Shown: positions 1 to 5,672 of the stretch, in pieces
Layout of the letters: each line of letters opens with the position of its first letter
Position numbering within the stretch: position 1 is the stretch's first letter
Virus record (IMG/VR): IMGVR_UViG_3300032116_000972
Location: 1 to 29,768 of that record
Reading direction: 5' to 3' (one strand)
From: a virus
DNA length: 29,768 nt
The notes under the pieces: model-generated
Told to the model about the DNA's origin: nothing
What the model saw: only the letters and a program-made list of their open reading frames with translations
The model's database searches: none
Program-made: the position numbers and the translations under genes

Positions 1-1
1 T

Positions 2-58
2 GTACAATACCAGCCGCAACAGTGGCAATTCTTTTACAAGTTGAACGAACTGATTTAA
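2..58 (+). CDS. 3' end of an upstream gene (partial)
   Basis: The reading frame starting at base 2 is open from the window edge and ends at TAA 56-58, thirteen bases before the next ATG; the tail it encodes is rich in Gln and aromatic residues (QWQFFYKLNELI). A competing frame from base 1 stays open to TGA 106-108 but would overlap the next gene by 38 bases. I prefer the first because the spacing fits the compact layout, but the choice is uncertain and no function can be given. Confidence 0.3.
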   Translation, partial: VQYQPQQWQFFYKLNELI

Positions 59-70
59 TACGATTAATCG

Positions 71-334
71 ATGGACAAATTAAAGAAAGAGGCGCTAACA
101 TACGCTGAAGACCTCGGCGACCTTAACGAGTTTATCGGGCATTCTTATAAAAACGTTGCCTCTTACATACTTTCGTGCGGGTTTGAATACCTCGAATGTA
201 ATTTTAAGTACCGCAAGGTGTTTAACGATTACGATAACAACCGTTGTATTTTAATCGACCTTTTCGACGATATGACCAGCGATAAGGGGCGCGTTGAATT
301 TATGATAGTATGCAACAATATTTATAAGCGATGA
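71..334 (+). CDS. hypothetical protein, 87 aa
   Basis: Small soluble protein, acidic overall, with no membrane segment or recognised domain. The ATG at 71 follows the end of the previous frame. The stop overlaps the start of the VRR-NUC gene in an ATGA arrangement at 331-334, which supports co-translation with it. Two cysteines (positions 36 and 43) and the aromatic stretch around them (GFEYLECNFKYRKVF) are the most distinctive part. Its position in the early region before a nuclease and helicase suggests a DNA-metabolism accessory role, but that is context only. Confidence 0.7.
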   Translation: MDKLKKEALTYAEDLGDLNEFIGHSYKNVASYILSCGFEYLECNFKYRKVFNDYDNNRCILIDLFDDMTSDKGRVEFMIVCNNIYKR

Positions 335-720
335 AACGCCCACCACGCGAAAGCGATATATACACAGCCATCGCCAAGTATATGCAATACAAACACCCTG
401 AAATACTGTTTCGTTTCGATTTCAGCGCGGGTACAAAAATGAGCGTAGGGCAAGCAAGGGTACACAAATCGATGAACCCGCACCGAGGTTACCCCGACTT
501 ATTTATCGCCGCCCCGCGTGGTAAATTTTGCGGTTTGTTTATCGAAATCAAAAAGGGCGATTTTAAGCCGTTTAAACGCGATGGAACGCTAAAACAAGAC
601 GAACACCTTGCAGAACAATTTGAAGTCCTTACCCGGCTTAAAAACGTGGGTTTCGAGGCATTGTTCTGCTCGGGGTTAGATGAATGCCTAAACACAATTG
701 AAAACTATTTGAATCAATAA
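331..720 (+). CDS. VRR-NUC-type PD-(D/E)xK endonuclease
   Basis: A 129-aa protein with the small phage VRR-NUC architecture. GYPDLFI at residues 53-59 supplies the metal-binding Asp (D56) and IEIKKG at 71-76 supplies the E-x-K pair (E72, K74). The C-terminal part resembles the helix and strand that close the fold in this family. Family members are nucleases of the restriction-enzyme fold, some acting on branched DNA; in phages they usually sit with replication or recombination genes, as here upstream of the DnaB-type helicase. A role in resolving replication or recombination intermediates is inference. It overlaps the preceding gene by 4 bases and ends one base before the lipoprotein ATG. Confidence 0.85.
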   Translation: MKRPPRESDIYTAIAKYMQYKHPEILFRFDFSAGTKMSVGQARVHKSMNPHRGYPDLFIAAPRGKFCGLFIEIKKGDFKPFKRDGTLKQDEHLAEQFEVLTRLKNVGFEALFCSGLDECLNTIENYLNQ

Positions 721-721
721 T

Positions 722-979
722 ATGAAAACACTTTACACTTTTTGCGCTTCGGCGCTATTGTTTACCAGTTGCGAGCGTTGTTTTGAATGTCGCATAATGC
801 AAAGTGCAACTAATAAATACGGGCAAATGCAACCACAACCGCCAGTAATTACCGAGCAATGTGGTTTAACACGGCGCGAAATAAAAAAGTATGTTGAGGA
901 AACAACAAGTACAATAACCGTTATAATTTCTGGAAAAGAGTATATAACACAAACAACGGTGTTTTGTAAAGAGCAGTAA
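722..979 (+). CDS. small putative lipoprotein, 85 aa
   Basis: The N-terminus reads as a short signal peptide with a lipobox: Lys at position 2, a hydrophobic core (ASALLF), then TSC with the lipidation candidate Cys17. A second Cys cluster follows at once (CERCFEC). The mature part holds a Cys-terminated segment (ITEQCGLTRREIKKY) and a final Cys, a layout I associate with small Bacteroidota lipoproteins. It would be an envelope protein made early in infection, so superinfection exclusion or another moron function is a reasonable guess, but nothing in the sequence proves it. The stop lies inside the promoter of the next gene. Confidence 0.65.
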   Translation: MKTLYTFCASALLFTSCERCFECRIMQSATNKYGQMQPQPPVITEQCGLTRREIKKYVEETTSTITVIISGKEYITQTTVFCKEQ

Positions 980-993
980 ATTTTGTAAATTTG
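963..993 (+). promoter_or_regulatory. Bacteroidota-type promoter for the DUF6291/helicase operon
   Basis: TTTG at 963-966, a 19-base spacer, and TAAATTTG at 986-993 match the -33/-7 consensus exactly (TTTG, N19, TAnnTTTG). The expected start point, a few bases after 993, coincides with the first base-paired segment of the structured leader (from 997). The 14-mer ATTTTGTAAATTTG (980-993) recurs exactly at 16571-16584. Confidence 0.7.
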
Positions 994-996
994 AAA

Positions 997-1099
997 CGTT
1001 TAGAGGTGGAATCCTAAACGAAACGAAATTAACTTATCGCCCTTTGGGTTTACGAGGCAAGGTGTATCCGAGCCGATTCCACCGTAAATTTCAAAGGGC
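997..1099 (+). promoter_or_regulatory. structured 5' leader with interleaved helices (candidate cis-regulatory RNA)
   Basis: Three perfect complementary pairs lie between the promoter and the start codon: CGTTTAG 997-1003 with CTAAACG 1014-1020; GGTGGAATC 1005-1013 with GATTCCACC 1075-1083 (9 bp); GCCCTTTG 1039-1046 with CAAAGGGC 1092-1099 (8 bp). The last two interleave, forming a pseudoknot topology. The first hairpin holds GGTGGAATC in its 10-base loop, so it probably competes with the 9-bp helix. The 8-bp helix hides an AAAGGG stretch 11-18 bases before the ATG at 1110. Translational control of the next gene is inference; I recognise no known riboswitch. Confidence 0.55.
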
Positions 1100-1109
1100 T
1101 TTCTTTATT

Positions 1110-1742
1110 ATGAAAGATTCAATGGTAATTTACCGCTCGTTTTATGAAGCCTTAAACGGCTTACCTGAGCAAAACCGTTTAGAGGTTTGGGCGGCAATAT
1201 GTGAACTCGGTTTTAATGGAGTTGAGGTTGAGTTAATCGGATTAAGTAAAACGATTTTTATGCTTATAAAGCCACAAATCGAAGCAAATAACCGTAAGGC
1301 AATAGCAGGTAAAAACAACGGTTATTTAGGCGCTGAACATGGTAAAAAGGGAGGGCGACCACGAAGCGAAAAACCCCCAACGAAACCCACTAAAAACCCC
1401 CAACAAAACCCTCAAGAAACCCACAAAGAACCCACTAATGTAAATGTAAATGCTAATGTAAATGAGAATGATAATGTAAATGCTAATGCTAATTTTAAAA
1501 AGTGGGGCAAAGACGATTTGATTAAATCAATGACACAATACGCTGAACGCTACCCTAAAAATATGCTGAACGAGTTTTTTAACTATTGGGCAGAACCTTT
1601 AGCAAATGGTAAACTAAGACTAACGGCTCAAGATGCTTGGGATACTGGGCGAAGGTTAGTAACATGGAGCAAACGCGATAAAGAAAACAAACCACAAAAC
1701 GCCGTAGTAACACGCGCCTCGATGGGGGTTAAGATGCAGTAA
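1110..1742 (+). CDS. DUF6291-type putative replication organiser
   Basis: A 210-aa protein. The N-terminal ~85 residues (MVIYRSFYEALNGLPEQNRL onward) resemble the DUF6291 domain common in Bacteroidota phages, followed by a KKGGRP turn, a Pro/Thr/Gln-rich linker, an Asn/Val/Ala repeat, and a C-terminal domain with aromatic-rich helices. A variable linker between two small domains, directly upstream of a helicase gene, is typical of phage replisome organisers or helicase loaders; that role is inference. I chose ATG 1110 rather than TTG 1044 because the longer form would be encoded by the structured leader and starts poorly. The linker DNA carries phased repeats described separately. Confidence 0.65.
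   Translation: MKDSMVIYRSFYEALNGLPEQNRLEVWAAICELGFNGVEVELIGLSKTIFMLIKPQIEANNRKAIAGKNNGYLGAEHGKKGGRPRSEKPPTKPTKNPQQNPQETHKEPTNVNVNANVNENDNVNANANFKKWGKDDLIKSMTQYAERYPKNMLNEFFNYWAEPLANGKLRLTAQDAWDTGRRLVTWSKRDKENKPQNAVVTRASMGVKMQ
1371..1488 (+). repeat. AAACCC iteron-like array followed by AATG hexamer repeats (candidate origin)
   Basis: AAACCC occurs at 1371, 1383, 1394, 1406 and 1417, with GAACCC at 1428. The C-tracts begin at 1374, 1386, 1397, 1409, 1420 and 1431, so spacings are 12, 11, 12, 11 and 11 bases. These are not codon multiples, so amino-acid repetition alone does not explain them. Next comes an AT-rich array with AATG every 6 bases at 1437, 1443, 1449, 1455, 1461, 1467, 1473, 1479 and 1485. 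Iterons beside an AT-rich stretch inside an initiator gene recall phage origins such as lambda's in gene O; the origin function is inferred. Confidence 0.5.
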
Positions 1743-1773
1743 GAAAAATATTTTTAAAATAATTTAGAAAAAG

Positions 1774-1804
1774 TTTGCAGAATCAAAATATAGTTGTATG
1801 TTTG
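1774..1804 (+). promoter_or_regulatory. promoter of AT-rich mini-gene cassette 1
   Basis: TTTG 1774-1777, 19-base spacer, TATGTTTG 1797-1804. The motif TTTGCAGAATCAAAA covers the -33 box (1774-1788) and nearly repeats as TTTGCTGAATCAAAC just after the -7 box (1801-1815), where a repressor could bind. The leader ends in TTAAACACTTACAC (1818-1831) directly before ATG 1833. The control region is close to identical in layout to that at 21683-21742. Confidence 0.7.
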
Positions 1805-1832
1805 CTGAATCAAACTCTTAAACACTTACACC

Positions 1833-2045
1833 ATGAACTTTCAAATCACAATCCAAAACGCTGAACGAAACAAGAAAGCAATTATTAATAGAACGCTGCT
1901 ATCTGATGGTTATAATTATTACATAACAATTTACACCTACTCAAATAGTTCTAATTTTTGGTTTATAAATGAAAACATAAAACAAACCGAAACAATCTTA
2001 AGCAAAAACAAAGCAATAGAAATTGCTGAAAAAATAATAGGATAA
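1833..2045 (+). CDS. hypothetical protein, 70 aa (mini-gene cassette 1)
   Basis: AT-rich small gene encoding a protein rich in Asn, Ile and Tyr with no recognised domain. Alternating hydrophobic residues in the first half (FQITIQ, YYITIYTY) suggest a beta-sheet, and the C-terminus is a likely helix. It has its own consensus promoter and is followed by a GC-rich hairpin, so it can be transcribed apart from the surrounding replication operon, as morons are. Base composition is clearly more AT-rich than the helicase gene downstream. The partner cassette with the same control region is at 21743-21967, but the two proteins do not look related. Confidence 0.6.
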   Translation: MNFQITIQNAERNKKAIINRTLLSDGYNYYITIYTYSNSSNFWFINENIKQTETILSKNKAIEIAEKIIG

Positions 2046-2055
2046 TGATAACAAC

Positions 2056-2081
2056 GGGCGGCTAACCACCGCCCAAATTTT
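2056..2081 (+). terminator. hairpin after mini-gene cassette 1 (weak terminator)
   Basis: GGGCGG 2056-2061 pairs with CCGCCC 2069-2074 across a 7-base loop, followed by AAATTTT rather than a pure T-run. It may terminate partially or insulate the cassette from the helicase gene that starts at 2087. Confidence 0.5.
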
Positions 2082-2086
2082 ACAAA

Positions 2087-3487
2087 ATGAAACCCCTACC
2101 AAAAATCGAACAGGCTTTAATTTTCATAATGCTGCACGAACCCGATGCAGCGCGTGAAATAGTGCCGCAGCTATCTGAGCATCACTTTACGGACGAACTC
2201 GCGTTAAAATGCTTTAAAACGATTAAATCGATACAAGCAGATAACAAGCAACCGACGCTCCTTACACTCGGTAGCTATGCACTAAGCACAAAAGCAATCG
2301 ACCCGCGCGACCTTGCGAGCGTTTCGGGGTGGGGTAACGACCTATCGTACACCGAACCCGTTAACCAGTATATCGCGATTCTAAAGGACGAACACATTAA
2401 ACGTTCAATTACGACGATATTAACAGAGGAAACGTTAGGAATCAATAACAACAAAGGCGGCGTAAATACAGCCGTCGAAATCGTTAAGCGCCTCAACTCG
2501 TTAATAGAGGATGGTAGCCCTATCGATAACATCATAACAACAATTCAACTCGCAGACGAAGAACGGCAGGCATACTACCGCCGAGCTGCGATGTATCAAA
2601 ATGGGCAAACGAGCGGGTTAAGTACGGGTATCGCTTCCGTTAACAGGTTTACGGGCGGCTTTCACCCCGAACTAATAATCTTAGCGGGTCGCCCGTCGAT
2701 GGGTAAAACAGCCTTAGCGCTTTACCACGCTTGCAACTTTAACGAACCGGGTATTTACTTTAACCTTGAAATGAATAACAGCCAACTATGCCAGCGCCTA
2801 ATATTGCAGCATAGTAACGAACAAGTAAACGCCGCACGGCTTCGCGATGGTAACCTAAACCAACCCGAGCTACATACCTTCGAGCAGTCAATCGGTCAAA
2901 TCGAAAAGCTACCAATTTTAATCTACGATAAGCCGCGATGCGGGGTACATGAAGCAATACGCATAATGCGACGCGAAGCGCGTAAAGGGCGTTGCAAGTG
3001 GGCAATAATCGACTACCTGCAATTAATGACGATAGAAGGGTTTAAAGGCGGTAACCGTGAAATGGAAGTGGCAGAGATTAGCCGAACGTTAAAAGCCGCG
3101 CAAAAGGAACTAAACATACCGATTATAGCCCTTGCCCAGTTAAGTAGGCAAGTTGAACAGCGAAGCGATAAACGCCCTATCCTATCCGACCTACGCGAAA
3201 GCGGCTCAATCGAACAGGATGCCGACACGGTAATATTTATTTACCGCCCGAAGTATTACGGCATTGATGAGGTCGACGGTGAGCAAACCGATAAACACGT
3301 TTTCTACTTATTCGAAAAGCATAGACAAGGCGCGACGGGTGAGGTACGTTTTCAGCATAACAACACGATTACAGCCTTTAGCGATTTGGGCGGCAATACT
3401 GGCAGCTCGTTTTTACCGATGCCCGAAACCGAGAAAGTAATTAGCGCAATAGCGCCGAATAACGAATTTGATAAAGAACCATTTTGA
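2087..3487 (+). CDS. dnaB: DnaB-type replicative DNA helicase
   Basis: A 466-aa protein of normal length for DnaB. The N-terminal helical domain (about residues 1-100, starting KIEQALIFIMLHEPDAA) is followed by a linker and a RecA-like motor. The Walker A motif is GRPSMGKT at 201-208, the Walker B strand is WAIIDYLQLM with D309, the conserved Gln is in ALAQLSRQVEQR near 351, and the DLRESGSIEQDADTVIFIYR block is intact. It unwinds DNA at the phage fork and would recruit host primase. It follows the DUF6291 gene and the mini-gene cassette. The ATG at 2087 gives the conserved N-terminal domain. Confidence 0.95.
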   Translation: MKPLPKIEQALIFIMLHEPDAAREIVPQLSEHHFTDELALKCFKTIKSIQADNKQPTLLTLGSYALSTKAIDPRDLASVSGWGNDLSYTEPVNQYIAILKDEHIKRSITTILTEETLGINNNKGGVNTAVEIVKRLNSLIEDGSPIDNIITTIQLADEERQAYYRRAAMYQNGQTSGLSTGIASVNRFTGGFHPELIILAGRPSMGKTALALYHACNFNEPGIYFNLEMNNSQLCQRLILQHSNEQVNAARLRDGNLNQPELHTFEQSIGQIEKLPILIYDKPRCGVHEAIRIMRREARKGRCKWAIIDYLQLMTIEGFKGGNREMEVAEISRTLKAAQKELNIPIIALAQLSRQVEQRSDKRPILSDLRESGSIEQDADTVIFIYRPKYYGIDEVDGEQTDKHVFYLFEKHRQGATGEVRFQHNNTITAFSDLGGNTGSSFLPMPETEKVISAIAPNNEFDKEPF

Positions 3488-3720
3488 CAACCGAGGAACG
3501 CATAATCGATTACATGACTAACCACGAACCCGAGCAAAGCGAGTTTAAAGACGGCGCGGTATATTACACCGACACCATTAAAACGCATCGCAGCTATGCA
3601 GCACAATTAATGAACGCACCGCGTACCTCAATAGCCTACCGAATGTATTTAACCCGTTGCCTCGATTGGTTGAAGCTACTTAAAAAACACGGCGTAAATT
3701 TGCAAAACGTAATCAAATAA
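3484..3720 (+). CDS. hypothetical protein, 78 aa
   Basis: Overlaps the helicase stop (TTG at 3484, TGA at 3485-3487). The start could be this TTG or ATG 3514, which would give 68 residues. The C-terminal half is basic and probably helical (LTRCLDWLKLLKKHGVNLQN). No domain recognised. Tight coupling to the helicase gene suggests a replication accessory protein, which is context only. Its 3' end contains the -33-like TTTG of the next gene's promoter. Confidence 0.6.
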   Translation: MTTEERIIDYMTNHEPEQSEFKDGAVYYTDTIKTHRSYAAQLMNAPRTSIAYRMYLTRCLDWLKLLKKHGVNLQNVIK

Positions 3721-3732
3721 TACTTATATTTG
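3699..3732 (+). promoter_or_regulatory. candidate promoter, possibly leaderless, for the 69-aa gene
   Basis: TATATTTG at 3725-3732 is a full TAnnTTTG match, with TTTG at 3699-3702 upstream after a slightly long 22-base spacer. Only four bases separate the -7 box from ATG 3737, so an RNA started here would have almost no leader. Confidence 0.45.
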
Positions 3733-3736
3733 TGGC

Positions 3737-3946
3737 ATGAAGTCCGAAGCAAAGGCAAAAGATAATCGAGGCGGTCGCCGTGAAGGTGCTGGTAGGTTGC
3801 CCAAATATGGCGAACCAACCGCTACTCTGTGCTTTCGAGTACCGCAAACGAGCCGCGAAAAAATTACAGCGATGGTACGCGATTACCTCGAAACGCTAAA
3901 ACTCGAATACAAAGCAAATAAGCGCGAGCCTGAGTATGGATGCTAA
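3737..3946 (+). CDS. small basic protein with GGRREGAGR motif, 69 aa
   Basis: The N-terminus carries GGRREGAGRLPKYGEPT (residues about 12-28), a Gly/Arg motif widespread in small phage proteins and thought to contact nucleic acid. It is followed by a beta strand (TLCFRVPQTS) and a helix (REKITAMVRDYLETLKLEY), compatible with a ribbon-helix-helix fold. A DNA-binding regulator or accessory protein is therefore likely. It starts from its own promoter-like site and overlaps the next gene by 11 bases. Confidence 0.65.
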   Translation: MKSEAKAKDNRGGRREGAGRLPKYGEPTATLCFRVPQTSREKITAMVRDYLETLKLEYKANKREPEYGC

Positions 3947-4175
3947 AACAGAACAAACGGCAGTAGATTGGTTGGTTTATCAGTTGCAAAAGCACCACAT
4001 AAACATCGACATTAAAAATACGGTTGCATTTGAACAAGCTAAAGCAATAGAGAAACAACAATTAAAAAAGGCTTATTTTTTTGGTTGGAAAACGCGAGAG
4101 CGCAAGCCCCCTAATACTTGTGCAAGGTTTGACGATTATTCAGAAAGGTATTTAAAAGATATTTACGGGATATGA
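3936..4175 (+). CDS. hypothetical phage protein, 79 aa
   Basis: The pattern TAVDWLVYQLQ near the N-terminus, a middle helix AFEQAKAIEKQQLKKAYFFG and a short C-terminal tail resembles a small helical protein often seen in Bacteroidota phages; its function is unknown to me. It overlaps the preceding gene by 11 bases and its stop shares an ATGA with the next gene (4172-4175), so it belongs to the same operon. Confidence 0.65.
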   Translation: MDAKTEQTAVDWLVYQLQKHHINIDIKNTVAFEQAKAIEKQQLKKAYFFGWKTRERKPPNTCARFDDYSERYLKDIYGI

Positions 4176-4552
4176 GCAACCTCTTAACCATACCTTGCGC
4201 GATTGAATCGGTAGCCACGCGCCGCGATAAAACGATTAAAGTAACAATCGGAACGCAAGAACTAACGCCCGAACAAACGAGCGCCCTATTTAATCAGTGG
4301 ATGGGCGGGGTTGGTGTTATGGCGTTTAAGGGCGAACAGTTCAATTATAACGACGAACAGCTTTTAAATAACCTTAAACTCGATGCCGCCGAACTTGGAA
4401 GTAAAACACCGAGCCAGCGTTTACGTTCGACGCTTTATGTGCTATTTGAACACGCGCCCGAAGGTCATAAGGATTTTAACGGCTTTTATGCTGCAATGAT
4501 GGAGCGATTTATCGAAATGGTAAAAAAACGAATCGATACTTATAATTTGTAA
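4172..4552 (+). CDS. hypothetical phage protein, 126 aa
   Basis: Probable alpha/beta protein. Residues 1-35 form strands (AIESVATRRDKTIKVTIGTQ), followed by a motif TPEQTSALFNQWMGGVGVMAF, then helices. KTPSQRLRSTLYVLFEH and the final EMVKKRIDTYNL look like packed helices. Proteins of this type are common in early operons of Bacteroidota phages, but I cannot assign a function. It overlaps the upstream gene by 4 bases, and its stop lies at a promoter-like sequence that serves the next small gene. Confidence 0.65.
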   Translation: MSNLLTIPCAIESVATRRDKTIKVTIGTQELTPEQTSALFNQWMGGVGVMAFKGEQFNYNDEQLLNNLKLDAAELGSKTPSQRLRSTLYVLFEHAPEGHKDFNGFYAAMMERFIEMVKKRIDTYNL

Positions 4553-4557
4553 ATTTG
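4544..4557 (+). promoter_or_regulatory. promoter-like element before the 47-aa gene
   Basis: AATTTGTAAATTTG differs by one base from the 14-mer at 980-993 and 16571-16584; TAAATTTG (4550-4557) is a full -7 match lying four bases before ATG 4562. No good -33 TTTG is present at the right distance, so it may be weak. Confidence 0.35.
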
Positions 4558-4561
4558 TAAT

Positions 4562-4705
4562 ATGCCACTATTTCAAGGCGACTCGCCACAGATTATACAA
4601 ATGAATATTCGCAAGTTAGTAGAGGAAGGGTATTCAAACGAGCAAGCCGTAGCCATAGCATACGCCGAGGCTGAAAAGTACCGCAAAGCACGAAACAGAA
4701 AATGA
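4562..4705 (+). CDS. small helical phage protein, 47 aa
   Basis: Complete ORF starting MPLFQGDSPQIIQMNIRKLV and ending in an Ala/Glu/Lys-rich helix. The pattern MPL.G...Q.I..NI..L...G....QAVAIA...A is that of a small protein widespread in tailed phages, so this is very likely a real gene; its function is unknown. Its stop TGA overlaps the ATG of the GP88-like gene (ATGA at 4702-4705). Confidence 0.75.
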   Translation: MPLFQGDSPQIIQMNIRKLVEEGYSNEQAVAIAYAEAEKYRKARNRK

Positions 4706-5373
4706 ATTTACTAACTCAAAATAGCGACTTAAAAAAGTCAGGCATATACGGCTGGACTTTGCCAGCTCATTGGGTTACGTTAAGCGATGGAAGCAAGTTT
4801 AATACTTGCCCAAATGCCGGGGCTTGCGCTGCGTTCTGCTATGCAAAAAACGGAACGTATAAATTCAAAAACGTTTTGAAAGCGCATACAGATAAATTAG
4901 AACTTGTACTAAACGATTTAGAAGGGTTCAAAACATTAATGAACGCTGAGCTATCTAAAACTAAATATAAAAACAAGTATATAAGGATACACGACGCTGG
5001 CGATTTTTTTAGTAAAGAATATGCGAAAGCATGGATTGAAATAGCAAAACAAAACCAAAGCGTCAACTTTTATTCGTATACTAAAGAGGTTTCATTATTT
5101 AAACAAGAACTTTCGGATTCAATACCAACAAACCTTATATTGATATATTCATTTGGTGGTAAACAGGACAACTTAATAGATAAGGAAAACGATAGGCATA
5201 GCGATGTATTTCCAAATTACGATGAAATGATAGCATTAGGCTATAATGATATTGAACCCGACGACAAACTTGCAGCAATACACGCGAATAAAAAAGTAGG
5301 TTTGTATAGAAATAATATTGCTCATTTCATAAAAAAAATGGGAAACAAAAAATTTAGCGATTATCAAAAATGA
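4702..5373 (+). CDS. GP88-like cysteine-motif protein
   Basis: A 223-aa protein resembling the family named after mycobacteriophage gene product 88. The diagnostic part is CPNAGACAAFCYA, with C36, C42 and C46 (C-x5-C-x3-C), followed by a basic helix (residues 50-75), a strand with IRIHDAGDFFSKEYAKAW near 100, and SVNFYSYTKE near 125. The three-cysteine motif could hold a metal or iron-sulfur cluster, but no activity is known to me for the family. The gene is AT-rich compared with its neighbours, suggesting separate acquisition, and overlaps both neighbours by 4 bases. Confidence 0.75.
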   Translation: MNLLTQNSDLKKSGIYGWTLPAHWVTLSDGSKFNTCPNAGACAAFCYAKNGTYKFKNVLKAHTDKLELVLNDLEGFKTLMNAELSKTKYKNKYIRIHDAGDFFSKEYAKAWIEIAKQNQSVNFYSYTKEVSLFKQELSDSIPTNLILIYSFGGKQDNLIDKENDRHSDVFPNYDEMIALGYNDIEPDDKLAAIHANKKVGLYRNNIAHFIKKMGNKKFSDYQK

Positions 5374-5672
5374 AGGTATCGTATGACGTTGACGGCGTAC
5401 TCGATACGCCAAAGGGCTTTGAAGCAGCCAAACGCGCAATAAGTCGCGGCGACGATGTTTATATCATTACCGCCCGAAACGAACGCTTTAGCGCCGAGGT
5501 GTACGAACTTGCAAAAGAATTAGGCGTACCGCGTTTACGTGTTTATTTTACGAACGGCGCTGACAAATGGCAAACGGTTAAACGTCTGCGTATTGAACGC
5601 CACTACGATAACAATACCGAGCAACTCGATAAGATACGCGAAAACACTAACGCACAAACTGAAAAGGTATGA
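5370..5672 (+). CDS. HAD-like phosphatase, small form, 100 aa
   Basis: The N-terminus SYDVDGVLDTP gives the D-x-D of HAD motif I (D6, D8), YIITARN gives motif II (T34), and DKWQTVKRLRIERHYDNN provides a Lys (K66) and a late acidic motif (D80). The cap domain is minimal. Small HAD proteins of this sort in phages are suspected 5'-nucleotidases or polynucleotide phosphatases; the substrate cannot be read here. It overlaps the GP88-like gene by 4 bases and the ParB-like gene by 4 bases, so the three form one translational block. Confidence 0.75.
   Translation: MKVSYDVDGVLDTPKGFEAAKRAISRGDDVYIITARNERFSAEVYELAKELGVPRLRVYFTNGADKWQTVKRLRIERHYDNNTEQLDKIRENTNAQTEKV

Noticed and set aside
997-1099. HDV-like ribozyme, suggested by the interleaved helices
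   Set aside because: There is no helix between the two 3' strands, and the joining segment (1084-1091) has no C to act as catalytic base.
1044-1109. N-terminal extension of the DUF6291 protein from TTG 1044
   Set aside because: It falls in the structured leader, uses a rare start, and the extra residues are not like the domain; ATG 1110 starts the recognised domain.
1518-1530. TTGATTAAATCAA palindrome as an operator
   Set aside because: A single 13-bp copy within a coding region, with no nearby promoter or second site.
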